64,000 nt of DNA from CAVRQM01 sp963732775 (GCA_963732775.1 CAVTAR010000001.1:1922001-1986000); one strand, 5' to 3'; positions 20,479 through 29,403 are shown, numbered from the stretch's first letter. Notes: a model not told the origin generated them from the sequence alone. Numbers and translations: made by a program.

Positions 20479-21452
20479 TCAGTATGAAACGTAGACGTCG
20501 GTGAGCAGCTTGCGCGGCGGTGGCATCGCGCGCGCCCTTCGCCTGCACCACCGATGGAGTCGATCTCGTCCTTCACCTCGCGTGTCCATCGCGTCGAGCT
20601 GCGCGCCCTCCAGCAGCCCCGCCTCGGTGACGCGCTTGCGGAAGAAGTTCAGCGGGTCCTGGTCGCGCGCGCAGCGCCTCCACCTCGCCGGCGCCGCGGT
20701 AGGTCATCGCGTCGCCCTCGAAATGGCCGTAAGTAGCGGTCGAGCTTGACGTGGATCAGGCTGGGGCCGCCGCCGTCGCGGGCCCGCTCGACCACCTCGT
20801 GCGCCGCGTCGTAGACGGCGAAGAAGTCGCAGCCCGTCCACCTCCACCGCCGGAATGCCGAACCCGCGGCGCGCGCCCGAACTGCGTGCCGGACACCGAC
20901 CAGTTGCTCGCGGTGATCTCGGCGTAGCCGTTGTCCTCGACGACGAAGATCACCGGCAGCATCCAGGCCTTGGCCAGGTTGTAGCTCTCCATCGTGGTGC
21001 CCTGGTTGCGAGCGCCGTCGCCCATGAACGCCACCGCCACGCCGCCCGTCTTCAGCGTCTTGGCGGTCAGCGCCGCGCCGCAGATCAGCGGCGGGCCGCC
21101 GCCGACGATGCCGTTGGCGCCCATCATGCCGCTGCGACAGGTCGGCGATGTGCATGGAGCCGCCCTTGCCGCCGCACAGCCCGTCGCCTTGCCGAAGATC
21201 TCGCGCCATCATGCCGTCCACGTCGCAGCCCTTGGCGATGCAGTGGCCGTGGCCGCGATGCGTGCTGGCGATCTTGTCGCGCTCGTCGAGGTGCATGCAG
21301 ACGCCGACCGCCGAGGCTTCCTCGCCGGCGTACAGATGGACGAAGCCGGGAATGCCGCCGGCGGAGAACTCGACGTGCACCCGCTCCTCGAAGTCGCGGA
21401 TGGTGCGCATCATGCGATAGGCAGCGAGAAGTTGCTCGCGGCTGAGCTGCAT
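20479..21452 (-). CDS. 2-oxoacid/acetoin dehydrogenase E1 component, alpha subunit (frame interrupted)
   Basis: About 321-residue thiamine-diphosphate-binding alpha subunit. From ATG 21452 (GGGAGA upstream): YRMMRTIRDFEERVHVEF, GFVHLYAGEEASAVGVCMHL, STHRGHGHCIAKGCDV, GGKGGSMHIADLS and the ThDP/Mg motif FMGDGARNQGTTMESYNLA. It ends LLTDVYVSY. At least eight breaks; tac-t-tac at about 20732 and gcg-c-gag near 21210 show extra bases at codon boundaries, while one GGCC run near 21181 has lost a base. First gene of the leftward E1alpha-E1beta-E2 operon; no E3 gene is present nearby. Confidence 0.85.
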
Positions 21453-21523
21453 CGTGGCGTTCTCCCGGAACATGTGCCGTTGAAACAAGCCTAGAGCCGA
21501 TGCGTGGCCCGGGCGGAAGGGGT

Positions 21524-22366
21524 ATGCGAGATGGCGGCGGCGTTCGGCGTGGCGGGGGTGTGGGCTGGCCGGTGTCGCACTCCCGCTCGCCGCTTCTGCA
21601 CGGGCACTGGCTGCGCGCCTACGGCATCGCGGGCGCCTACGTGCCGCTCCCGGTGCGCCCGGGCGACCTGCCGGCGGCGTTGCGCGGACTGGCGGCACTG
21701 GGTTTGCGCGGCTGCAACGTCACCCTGCCGCACAAGGAGCAGGCGGCGCGGCTGATGGACACGCTCGATCCGGCGGCGGCGCGGCTGGGCGCCGTCAACC
21801 TCGTCACCGTGGGCGCGGACGGGGCGCTGCACGGAGCGAACACCGATGGTGCGGGCTTCATCGCCTCGGTCGCCGAGTCACACCCGGCATGGCGCGCCGA
21901 CGCCGGGCCGGCGGTGGTGCTGGGCGCCGGGGGTGCCGCGCGAGCCATCGTTGCGGCGCTGCTCGGTGCCGGGGCGCCGGAGGTGCGGCTGCTGAACCGC
22001 ACGCGCGCCCGGGCGGACATGCTCGCGGCGGAACTGGGCGGCACGGTGCTGGACTGGGACGCTCGCACCGACGCGCTGCGGGGGGCGGCGCTGCTGGTGA
22101 ACACCACGACGCAAGGCATGGCTGGCCAGCCGGCGCTCGACCTCGACCTCGCGGCACTTCCGACGCAGGCGGTGGTGTGCGACATCGTCTACGTGCCGCT
22201 GGAAACCGCCCTTCTCGCCGCCGCCCGTGCCCGCGGAAATCCTGTGGTGCCCGGCCTCGGCATGTTGCTGCACCAGGCGCGCCCCGCGTTTGCCGCCTGG
22301 TTCGGCATCTGGCCGGAGGTGACGCCGGAACTGCGGGCGGAGATCGAGGCGACGGTGTCGCCGTGA
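21524..22366 (+). CDS. aroE: Shikimate dehydrogenase
   Basis: NADP-dependent reduction of 3-dehydroshikimate in aromatic amino acid synthesis. GWPVSHSRSPLLHGHWLRAY (substrate site), CNVTLPHKEQAARLMD (catalytic Lys and Asp), GANTDGAGFI, the nucleotide-binding VVLGAGGAARAIVAALLGAG and CDIVYVPLETALLAAA are all clear. The N-terminus is doubtful. In this frame the ATG at 21524 gives a Gly/Arg-rich start; the ATG at 21531 gives MAAAFGVAGV, a more typical start, in the next frame, and needs one missing base near 21563. The stop overlaps the next GTG (GTGA). Confidence 0.88.
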   Translation: MRDGGGVRRGGGVGWPVSHSRSPLLHGHWLRAYGIAGAYVPLPVRPGDLPAALRGLAALGLRGCNVTLPHKEQAARLMDTLDPAAARLGAVNLVTVGADGALHGANTDGAGFIASVAESHPAWRADAGPAVVLGAGGAARAIVAALLGAGAPEVRLLNRTRARADMLAAELGGTVLDWDARTDALRGAALLVNTTTQGMAGQPALDLDLAALPTQAVVCDIVYVPLETALLAAARARGNPVVPGLGMLLHQARPAFAAWFGIWPEVTPELRAEIEATVSP

Positions 22367-22929
22367 CAGGATTGCCCGAGGGGCCGGACCGCCTGATGTC
22401 GCGCCCGGACTATCTCGCCTGGGCCGAGGGCCAGACCGGACGCCACGAACGGGTCGACGGGAGGGTGATCCGGATGAACGCCGAACGTGGCGCCCACGTG
22501 CGCATGAAGGGCGCCATATTCGTGGCATTGCGCGACGCCGTGCGGCAGGCGCGGGTGCCGTGCCAGGTGCTGACCGACGGCGTGACCATTGCCACCGGCG
22601 ACCGCGACTACGAACCCGACGGCACCGTGAACCTCGGCACTCCGATCGGCCCCGACGACCTCGTCGTGCCCAACCCGGTCATCGTCGTGGAAGTGCTCTC
22701 GCCCGGCAACGAGACGGTCGATACCGGACGCAAGCTCGTCGACTACTTCCGGCTGCCGTCGATCCAGCACTATCTGGTGATCGAGCCGCTGGAGCCGCTC
22801 GTCACCTGGCATCGCCGGGTGGCCGACCTGCGGATCGAGACGCTGATCTGCACGGCCGGCCCGATCCTGATGGACCCGCCCGGGATCGTCGTCAGTGTCG
22901 AACAGGTCTGGGCCATCGCCGTCGAGTGA
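22363..22929 (+). CDS. Uma2-family (DUF820) putative restriction-endonuclease-fold protein
   Basis: 188-residue Uma2 protein with a PD-(D/E)XK-like core: YLAWAEGQTGRHERVDGRVI, DYEPDGTVNLGTPI, NPVIVVEVLSPGNETVDTGR, then KLVDYFRLPSIQHYLVIEP. The Asp-x(n)-Glu-x-Leu/Val-Ser arrangement of the family is present. Uma2 genes are multiplied in some bacteria; their role is unknown. The GTG start at 22363 overlaps the aroE stop (GTGA), implying coupling to aroE. A truncated relative occurs at 40522. Confidence 0.85.
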   Translation: MTGLPEGPDRLMSRPDYLAWAEGQTGRHERVDGRVIRMNAERGAHVRMKGAIFVALRDAVRQARVPCQVLTDGVTIATGDRDYEPDGTVNLGTPIGPDDLVVPNPVIVVEVLSPGNETVDTGRKLVDYFRLPSIQHYLVIEPLEPLVTWHRRVADLRIETLICTAGPILMDPPGIVVSVEQVWAIAVE

Positions 22930-22984
22930 GGATCACCCATCGGGTATGCCTTGCCCTGTCGCCGGCCGCGATTGAAAAGGCCGC

Positions 22985-24418
22985 ATGACCCAGCACACGC
23001 GCCTGCCCGACACACCCATCGGCCTCGCCGCCACCGGCACCCGGTCCGAGCGCGATTCCATGGGCGACATCGACGTCCCCGCCGACCGCTACTGGGGCGC
23101 GCAGACGCAGCGCAGCCTGCACCACTTCGCCATCGGCACCGAGCAGGTGCCGGTCGCCGTCTGCCACGCGCTGGCCCTGGTCAAGCACGCCGCGGCCAGC
23201 GTGAACGAGGCTGCCGGGCGGCTGCCTGCCGAGCGCGCCGAGGCGATCCGCCGCGCCGCCGAGGACGTGCTGGCGGGCCGGCTCGACGCACACTTCCCGC
23301 TCTCGTTGTGGCAGACGGGGTCCGGCACGCAAAGCAACATGAACGTCAACGAGGTGCTGGCCAACCGCGCGAGCCAGCTGCTCGGCGGCCCCGTCGGCAC
23401 CGGGCGGAAGGTGCATCCGAACGACGACGTGAACATGGGGCAGTCGTCCAACGACACGTTCCCCACTGCCATGCACATCGCGGCCGTGCTCGCGATCGAG
23501 GACCATTTGCTGGCGCGCGTGCAGGCATTGCGGGCGGCCATCATGGCCAAGTCCGAGGCCTGGGCCGACGTGGTGAAGATCGGCCGCACCCACCTGATGG
23601 ACGCGGTGCCCCTCACCGTGGGCCAGGAGTGGTCCGGGTTCGCCGCCCAGCTCGAGGCGGCGCTCGCCGGCGTGCGGGCGGCCTTGCCGGGGCTGCATCA
23701 GCTCGCCGTGGGCGGCACGGCGGTCGGCACCGGGCTGAACGCACCCCCGGGTTTCGCCGAGCAGATGGCCCAGCGGATCGCGGCGATGACCGGCCGGCCG
23801 TTCGTGACCGCGCCGAACAAGTTCGCGGCGCTGGCGGGGCTCGACGCGATGGTGGCCGCGATGGCGGCACTGCGCGGCCTGGCGGTGGTGCTGCTGAAGA
23901 TCGCGCAGGACATCCGCTGGCTCGCCTCCGGCCCCCGCTGCGGCCTGGGCGAGTTGCGGCTACCGGAGAACGAGCCGGGATCGTCCATCATGCCCGGGAA
24001 GGTGAACCCGACGCAGAGCGAGGCGATGCTCATGGTCTGCACGCAGGTGCTGGGCCTGGACGCCGCGGTGGCGTTCGCCGGCGCACAGGGCAATTTCCAG
24101 CTCAACGTGATGCGCCCGCTGGTGATCGGCAATTTCCTCGGCGCCGCGCGGATGCTGGCGGATGCCTGCGACGGCTTCCGCCGGCACGCGATCGACGGTG
24201 CGGCACTCGACCGCGGCCGCATCGCGGACCTGCTGGAGCGCTCGCTGATGCTGGTGACAGCCCTCGCCCCGGTGATCGGCTACGACCAGGCCGCCCGCAT
24301 CGCGCACGAGGCGCATGTGGAGGGGCTCACCCTGCGTGAGGCGGCGCTGCGCTCGGGGCTGGTGGACGCGGCGACGTTCGACAGGGTGGTGGACGCGCGG
24401 GAGATGGTGGGGCAATGA
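22985..24418 (+). CDS. fumC: Class II fumarate hydratase
   Basis: 477-residue tetrameric, iron-independent fumarase of the TCA cycle. N-terminal RSERDSMGDIDVPADRYWGA, LWQTGSGTQSNMNVNEVLAN, GRTHLMDAVPLTVGQEWSGF with the active-site His, and the family signature GSSIMPGKVNPTQSEA are intact. Full length and unbroken frame, in contrast to nearby blocks. ATG 22985 fits; 55 bp after the Uma2 gene. Converges on purS with a hairpin between. Confidence 0.96.
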   Translation: MTQHTRLPDTPIGLAATGTRSERDSMGDIDVPADRYWGAQTQRSLHHFAIGTEQVPVAVCHALALVKHAAASVNEAAGRLPAERAEAIRRAAEDVLAGRLDAHFPLSLWQTGSGTQSNMNVNEVLANRASQLLGGPVGTGRKVHPNDDVNMGQSSNDTFPTAMHIAAVLAIEDHLLARVQALRAAIMAKSEAWADVVKIGRTHLMDAVPLTVGQEWSGFAAQLEAALAGVRAALPGLHQLAVGGTAVGTGLNAPPGFAEQMAQRIAAMTGRPFVTAPNKFAALAGLDAMVAAMAALRGLAVVLLKIAQDIRWLASGPRCGLGELRLPENEPGSSIMPGKVNPTQSEAMLMVCTQVLGLDAAVAFAGAQGNFQLNVMRPLVIGNFLGAARMLADACDGFRRHAIDGAALDRGRIADLLERSLMLVTALAPVIGYDQAARIAHEAHVEGLTLREAALRSGLVDAATFDRVVDAREMVGQ

Positions 24419-24420
24419 CG

Positions 24421-24444
24421 GCCGTGGTCCACGTCGACCACGGC
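24421..24444. terminator. Hairpin between convergent fumC and purS
   Basis: Perfect 9-bp inverted repeat GCCGTGGTC / GACCACGGC with a 6-nt loop, starting 3 bp after the fumC stop and 13 bp before the purS stop. No T run on either side, so it may be only a 3'-end stabilising hairpin or a weak bidirectional terminator. Confidence 0.4.
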
Positions 24445-24456
24445 ATCGGATCGCCT

Positions 24457-24696
24457 CTACTGGATCTCCACCCGGAAGCCCTCGATCACCGTGTTCGCCA
24501 GCAGCCGCCGCGCCATGGCCTCGGCCGCTTCGCGCGCCCGCGCCGGGTCGGTCTCCGACAGTTCCAGTTCGATCACCTTGCCCGCCCGCACCTCGCCCAC
24601 GCCGGCGAAGCCGAGCCCGTGCAGCGCCTGGCCGATCGCGCGGCCCTGAGGGTCGAGCACGCCGGGCTTCAGCATCACCGTGACGATGGCCTTCAT
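24457..24696 (-). CDS. purS: Phosphoribosylformylglycinamidine synthase subunit PurS
   Basis: 79-residue PurS, the small bridging subunit of the PurLQS complex that makes FGAM. MKAIVTVMLKPGVLDPQGRA, then LHGLGFAGVGEVRAGKVIEL and LLANTVIEGFRVEIQ match the family along its length. ATG 24696 overlaps the stop of a VapC stub (ATGA). purQ and purL do not follow; the gene ends against convergent fumC. purC lies upstream with an antitoxin gene in between. Confidence 0.92.
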   Translation of the reverse strand: MKAIVTVMLKPGVLDPQGRAIGQALHGLGFAGVGEVRAGKVIELELSETDPARAREAAEAMARRLLANTVIEGFRVEIQ

Positions 24697-24749
24697 GTCT
24701 CGGCGCCGCCCCACCAGGCGACAGCGTGGGTGTCGAGCAGCAGCCTCAC
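24693..24749 (-). pseudogene. VapC (PIN-domain toxin) N-terminal stub
   Basis: 18 codons, V-RLLLDTHAVAWWGGAET, starting with GTG that overlaps the antitoxin TGA (GTGA), exactly as in intact Phd-VapC pairs. RLLLDTHAVAWW is the conserved first beta-strand and helix of PIN toxins, including the first catalytic Asp. It then meets TGA at 24693, which overlaps the purS ATG. The remaining ~110 residues of a PIN domain are missing, so no toxin activity is possible. The stub now links antitoxin and purS translation. Confidence 0.75.
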
Positions 24750-24979
24750 TCCCAAGCAGCCAGCTCTTCCTCCGGCAACGGATCGAAGAACGAGTCCGGC
24801 AAGGTGATGCCGAGATGCTTCAACTGCCCCGATTGCCGACGCTGCAATGCGTCTACGGGCACCAGCTGCACCATCGGCTTGCCGGCCCGCGCGATCACCA
24901 CGTCCTCGCCGGCCAACGCGCGATCGACCAGGTTCGAGAGGTTGGTCTTGGCATCGTAGATGTTCACGACGTGTCCCAT
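24746..24979 (-). CDS. Phd/YefM-family antitoxin (orphan)
   Basis: 77-residue antitoxin. N-terminal DNA-binding part VNIYDAKTNLSNLVDRALAG, EDVVIARAGKPMVQLVPVDA is typical of Phd/YefM. The C-terminal GITLPDSFFDPLPEEELAAW is the toxin-wrapping tail seen with PIN toxins. ATG 24979 is chosen; an in-frame ATG at 25003 is possible. The bases just upstream read CTAGTCTGCC on its own strand, the same decamer as in front of the second antitoxin (32978). The cognate toxin is reduced to a stub. Sits between purC and purS. Confidence 0.88.
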   Translation of the reverse strand: MGHVVNIYDAKTNLSNLVDRALAGEDVVIARAGKPMVQLVPVDALQRRQSGQLKHLGITLPDSFFDPLPEEELAAWE

Positions 24980-25017
24980 GAGGCAGACTAGATCAACCTC
25001 CATGACCAGCTCAACCG

Positions 25018-25783
25018 CTACTGCATCGCCTCCGGCCCCTTCAGGTCGCGCACCCCGGCCTCGGGCAGGATGCCGAGCCGGCGGGCCACCTCCTGGTACG
25101 CCTCCTCGACCTTGCCGAGGTCGCGGCGGAAGCGGTCCTTGTCCAGCTTCTCGTTGGTCTTGCTGTCCCACAGCCGGCAGTTGTCCGGCGAGATCTCGTC
25201 GGCCAGCACCACGCGCATGTCGTCGTTCTCGTACAGCCGCCCGAACTCCACCTTGAAGTCGACCAGCGAGATGCCGACGCCGAGGAACAGGCCGGTCAGG
25301 AAATCGTTGATCCGCAGGCTCATGGCGACGATGTCGTCCATGTCCTGGGTGTCCGCCCAGCCGAACGCGGTGATGTGCTCCTCGGCCACCATCGGGTCGC
25401 CGAGCTGGTCGTTCTTGTAGTAGGTACTCGATGATGGAGCGCGGCAGGCGCGTGCCCTCCGGGATGCCGAGACGGGTCGACAGGCTGCCGGCGGCGACGT
25501 TGCGGACCACCACTTCGACCGGGATGATCTCCACCTCGCGAATCAGCTGCTCGCGCATGTTCAGCCGCCGTACGAAGTGGGTCGGCACGCCGATCTCGCC
25601 GAGGCGCGTCATCAGGTACTCGCTGATGCGGTTGTTGAGCACCCCCTTGCCGGTGATGATGCCCTTTTTTTGCGCGTTAAAGGCGGTGGCGTCGTCCTTG
25701 AAGTACTGCACGAGCGTGCCCGGTTCGGGTCCCTCAAACAGGATCTTCGCCTTGCCTTCATAGAGCTGCCGGCGGCGGGCCAT
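25018..25783 (-). CDS. purC: SAICAR synthetase (one frame break)
   Basis: About 254-residue PurC, joining CAIR and aspartate. MARRRQLYEGKAKILFEGPE, DDATAFNAQKKGIITGKGVL, EVVVRNVAAGSLSTRLGIPE, AFGWADTQDMDDI and GISLVDFKVEFGRLYENDDM (the SAICAR signature) are in order. One extra base at about 25425 (tac-c-tac) splits the frame between SIIEY and YYKND; otherwise intact. ATG 25783. Upstream of the antitoxin and purS on the same strand, so the three probably share a transcript. Confidence 0.92.
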
Positions 25784-25910
25784 GGCGGTGGATTTCCTCG
25801 TGAGGCAGCCCGGCGCGAGGCGGGCTTGCTGCGGTGCCGCAGAGGGCGGCGTCGCAGGCGGTATAGCAGCCGTCGCCGGGGCTGGCCACGCCGGCCCGCT
25901 CCGGCCGGCT

Positions 25911-26549
25911 CTACGCCACCACCCCGCGCGCGGCCGCGGCGACCACGCCCTCGCCCACCAGGATGCCGCCGCACACGCGGTTGGCGAGCCGGGCGATCCG
26001 GGGCGCGCGGATGAAGCAGTGCAGCGATGCGGCCGCCATCGCGTAGCTGCCGTCGGTAAGCGCGCCCAGCACCAGCACGCTCGGGACCAGGGCCGCGAAT
26101 TGCGGCAGATGCGGCGCCCGCAGGTCGATGAACTGCGGCACGAACACCATGAAGAACAGCACTGTCTTGGGATTCAGCGTGGTCGTCAGATAGGCGTGCA
26201 GGAACATCCGCGACGGCCGGGTGCCCGTCCTTGCCGGGCCGGCCGCCGCCGCCGCCGCGACCAGCGCCGGGGCGCGCCACATCCGCACCCCGAGGAACAC
26301 GAGGTAGAGCGCACCCGCGAACTTCAGCGCGGCGAACGCCTTGGCCGACGCCGCCAGCACGGCGCCGAGGCCGAGCAGCGCCGCGACCAGGCAGGTGCAG
26401 TCGCCGAGAATGGTGCCGGACACCACCGCGAGCGCCGTGCGCCGCCCTTGCGTGATGGCGTACGAGGTCACCAGCAGCGTCACCGGCCCGGGCGTGATGG
26501 CCATGACGAGATAGGCCAGGCAGAAGGCCAGCCAGAGCGTGAGCCTCAT
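25911..26549 (-). CDS. LysE/RhtB-family amino-acid exporter
   Basis: 212-residue inner-membrane exporter with six predicted TM helices. The N-terminus TLWLAFCLAYLVMAITPGPV and GRRTALAVVSGTILGDCTCL match RhtB-type proteins; LGVRMWRAP and the long central loop are usual. Substrate unknown (threonine, homoserine or other). Intact frame, ATG 26549. Neighbours are purC and a phosphoesterase on the same strand, with gaps of 127 and 75 bp, so operon membership is not evident. Confidence 0.85.
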   Translation of the reverse strand: MRLTLWLAFCLAYLVMAITPGPVTLLVTSYAITQGRRTALAVVSGTILGDCTCLVAALLGLGAVLAASAKAFAALKFAGALYLVFLGVRMWRAPALVAAAAAAGPARTGTRPSRMFLHAYLTTTLNPKTVLFFMVFVPQFIDLRAPHLPQFAALVPSVLVLGALTDGSYAMAAASLHCFIRAPRIARLANRVCGGILVGEGVVAAAARGVVA

Positions 26550-26624
26550 GCAGACGGCTCCCGGTGCGCGACGGCCGCTGTCATGGCACGGCGCTACCCG
26601 CAGGCGAACCGCGACAGCCCCGCG

Positions 26625-28319
26625 TCAGGGCACGTCGGCCTCGGCAGCCGCCGAGAGCGGGCTCGTTACCCCGGAGACCACGCTCGCGACGCGATAGAGG
26701 TGTGCCCCCGGGCCCGGCACGTCGTCACAGAAGTTGCCGCTGCCCTGGCATTGCGGCAGCTCGAGTCCGTCGCGCTGGACGTGGTAGGCCGGCTTGGTCG
26801 CGCCGCCGAGCGCCAGCGACTGCCAGCTCACCCGCACCTTCTTGCGCTTGCAGGTCTGGGCGAACGGGACGCCGCAATCGACGTGGATGCCGGTCGGGAT
26901 GGTGGTCGACAGCAGCACCGGCGCGAGCGGCGCCTGGGTGAAGTCGAACTCGTCCATCAGGTTGCCCATCGCCTCGGTGTGGCCGTCGACGAACTTCACC
27001 TGCGTCAGCGCGTCGCGGATGGTGGGCCGGCTGTCCGGGTTGCCGAGCGCCGCGGGGTCGAGCCGGGCGCCGCCCATGAACAGGTCCTCGATGAAGGCGG
27101 CGTAGGCGTCGAAGCTCAGCACGTGGTCGTCGATCGTGCCGGCCTTCGCATATGGGCTGATCAGGATGCCGGGCACCCGCAGGCCGAAGCCCTGGATGGG
27201 ACTGCTGGTGGCGTTGGTGTCGACGTTCGGGGGAGCCAGATGGTCGTAGAAGCCGCCCCAGTCGTCCCATGTGACGAAGATCGCCGTGCTGGCCCAGGCC
27301 GGCGAGGCCATCACCGCGTTGACCAGGCCGGTGACGTATTCCATGCCGGCGGTGACGCCCGAGGGCGGATGCTCGCTCACCGCCTCGTTTGGCACCACCC
27401 AGGCGACCTGCGGCAGCGTGTTGCGCTTGGCGTCGAGGATGAAGTCCTCGGCCGGGCGCACGTGCGCCTTCAGGTAGCCCGATCCCTTGGCCCTGACCGA
27501 GCCGAAGCTGGAGACCGGGTTCCAGATAGACGGAACCCCGACCTTCTGTGGCTTGCCCTCGCAGGTCGGCGCGCCGGCATCGCAATCCGGCTGGTCGCCC
27601 TCGTTCAGGTAATAGGTCCAGGTGACGTTATGCAGATCGAGCAGCTCGAATAGGTTCACCCACGGATATTCCGTGCTGGCTCCCGGCAGCTTGGCGGTCG
27701 GCGCGGTCTGGCAGGTCGACGCGAGCTTGTCGTTGGTGCACTTGGCCACCCACTCGCTCACCAGGTCGAGGTGCGACGACAGCGACCAGCCGCGCACGCC
27801 TTCGAACATTCGGTCCTGCAGCACGAAGTCCTGCGCGTAGGTCCAATAGTTCGGGATGTCGTCGGCGGTGTGGTAGCCCATCGTGTCATGCCGAGCCACG
27901 CCGTCGGCATTGCCGGCGCAGGTGGGCGCGTTCGGGTTCTTAACGCAGTTCTTGCCCTTGAAGTGGGTCTGCGAGTACACGAAGCCGTCCAGCAACGTCC
28001 TGCTGATGCCGTCGTCGAGGTCGGCCTGGGCCGCGGTCGAGCTGTGCGGCCCGCCGGCGTTGCTATCGTGCGGGTCGTGGAACGGGGCGATGCAGCCCTG
28101 CTTCGGCTTCGCAGGATCGAGCGCCACGCAGGTGCCGGTGGGCAGGCCCCGGGCGTTCGGGAACGTGCCGAAATAGGTGTCGAAGGTCCGGTTCTCCTGC
28201 ATGATGACGATCACGTGCTGGATCGGCGTGGGGTTCGCCACCGGCGCACCGGCGGCCCGCGCGAGGACGGGGCAGGACACGAGACCCAGGCTCGCCGTGG
28301 CCAACAACAAGCGCATCAT
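26625..28319 (-). CDS. Secreted phosphoesterase (phospholipase C / acid phosphatase AcpA-like)
   Basis: 564-residue exported phosphoesterase of the alkaline-phosphatase superfamily. Signal peptide MMRLLLATASLGLVSCPVLA; then the metal/nucleophile segment IQHVIVIMQENRTFDTYFGT with Glu-Asn typical of PLC/AcpA, DHLAPPNVDTN-type Asp-His (FVTWDDWGGFYDHLAPPNVD), and GLRVPGILISPYAKAG. Acts in the periplasm or outside on phosphate esters or phospholipids. ATG 28319 (or 28316) after AAGGAA. Intact. No Pho-box search was possible by eye. Confidence 0.85.
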   Translation of the reverse strand: MMRLLLATASLGLVSCPVLARAAGAPVANPTPIQHVIVIMQENRTFDTYFGTFPNARGLPTGTCVALDPAKPKQGCIAPFHDPHDSNAGGPHSSTAAQADLDDGISRTLLDGFVYSQTHFKGKNCVKNPNAPTCAGNADGVARHDTMGYHTADDIPNYWTYAQDFVLQDRMFEGVRGWSLSSHLDLVSEWVAKCTNDKLASTCQTAPTAKLPGASTEYPWVNLFELLDLHNVTWTYYLNEGDQPDCDAGAPTCEGKPQKVGVPSIWNPVSSFGSVRAKGSGYLKAHVRPAEDFILDAKRNTLPQVAWVVPNEAVSEHPPSGVTAGMEYVTGLVNAVMASPAWASTAIFVTWDDWGGFYDHLAPPNVDTNATSSPIQGFGLRVPGILISPYAKAGTIDDHVLSFDAYAAFIEDLFMGGARLDPAALGNPDSRPTIRDALTQVKFVDGHTEAMGNLMDEFDFTQAPLAPVLLSTTIPTGIHVDCGVPFAQTCKRKKVRVSWQSLALGGATKPAYHVQRDGLELPQCQGSGNFCDDVPGPGAHLYRVASVVSGVTSPLSAAAEADVP

Positions 28320-28565
28320 GGAGATTCCTTCACAGTCGTTCGATGCCACCATCGCGGGGGCATGAAGCAGTCCCTGGACTGCCCGCATTCAGCACGGGCG
28401 CTTGCGCTGACATTTCGCCTGGCGGGATCGTTTATAGCAGGTCAGCGGGCGCGGGCAGGCAAACTCTCGTGCATGAACAAAGTTCAATACCTGTCCGCTA
28501 TCGATATCACACTGATCTGGTGCCGGCTTGACAGGCGTGGCGGGGTCGGCGATCCCCGGCGGGCG

Positions 28566-29402
28566 ATGCCAGAGCAGGCGACACGGCGGAGATTCGACCG
28601 CGAGGGCTACGTCGTGCTGCCGGGCTTCGCCTCGGCCGAAGCGATCGCCGCATTGCGTGAGCGGGCGGGCGAGATCCTCGCCGCCTTCGACCCGGCCGAG
28701 GCGGGTGCGCCGTTTCGCACCCGCGACCAGGCGGCCAGCGTTGACCGCTGGTTCCTCGACAGCGGCGACCGGGTGCGCTGCTTCCTGGAGGCGGAGGCGG
28801 TCGATGCGGCGGGCGTGCTGCGCCAGCCGAAGCAGCGCGCGGTGAACAAGATCGGCCACGCGCTGCACGACCGCGACCCGGTGTTCGGCGCCTTCTCGCG
28901 CGACCCGCGCCTGGCACTGCTGGCCGATTGCCTCGGATTGCGCCAGCCGCTGCTCTGGCAGAGCATGTACATTTTCAAGCAGCCGGACATCGGCGGCGAG
29001 GTGCGCTGGCACCAGGATGCGAGCTTCTTCGTCACCACGCCGATCACCGTGACGACGTTCTGGCTTGCGCTGGAAGATGCCGACCGCGGCAATGGCTGCC
29101 TGTGGGTGGAGCCGGGCGGCCATCACGGCCCGCTGCGCGAGGTGTTCAGGCGCGAGGGCGATGCGACCCGGCTCGAGCGGCTGGACGACACGCCCTGGCC
29201 GGACGAGGCACGCGCCGTGCCGCTGGAGGTGGCGGCCGGCACGCTGGTCGCGTTCCACGGCAAGCTGCCGCACTACAGCGCCGTGAACCGCTCGCCGCGG
29301 TCGCGTCACGCCTACACGCTGCACGTGACCGACGGGCGCGCCGCCTACGCGCCGGAAAACTGGTTGCAACGCCGCGCCGATGATCCGCCGCGGGGGTTCT
29401 AG
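28566..29402 (+). CDS. Phytanoyl-CoA dioxygenase (PhyH) family protein
   Basis: 278-residue Fe(II)/2-oxoglutarate dioxygenase-fold protein. YVVLPGFASAEAIAALRERA at the start, the metal ligands in VRWHQDASFFVTTPITVTTF (His, Asp) and FHGKLPHYSAVNRSPRSRHA (His, plus Arg for 2-oxoglutarate) are present. Substrate unknown; close homologues occur widely in Acetobacteraceae and Alphaproteobacteria. ATG 28566 is assigned from homology; the ribosome site is weak. The 246 bp upstream, shared with the divergent phosphoesterase, are relatively A+T-rich and should hold both promoters. The GNAT gene follows at once. Confidence 0.85.
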   Translation: MPEQATRRRFDREGYVVLPGFASAEAIAALRERAGEILAAFDPAEAGAPFRTRDQAASVDRWFLDSGDRVRCFLEAEAVDAAGVLRQPKQRAVNKIGHALHDRDPVFGAFSRDPRLALLADCLGLRQPLLWQSMYIFKQPDIGGEVRWHQDASFFVTTPITVTTFWLALEDADRGNGCLWVEPGGHHGPLREVFRREGDATRLERLDDTPWPDEARAVPLEVAAGTLVAFHGKLPHYSAVNRSPRSRHAYTLHVTDGRAAYAPENWLQRRADDPPRGF

Positions 29403-29403
29403 C

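Noticed and set aside
21500..21565. aroE start at 21500
   Set aside because: It is in frame but gives a Gly/Arg-rich leader unlike AroE proteins; the ATG at 21524 or, allowing one lost base, 21531 is more plausible.
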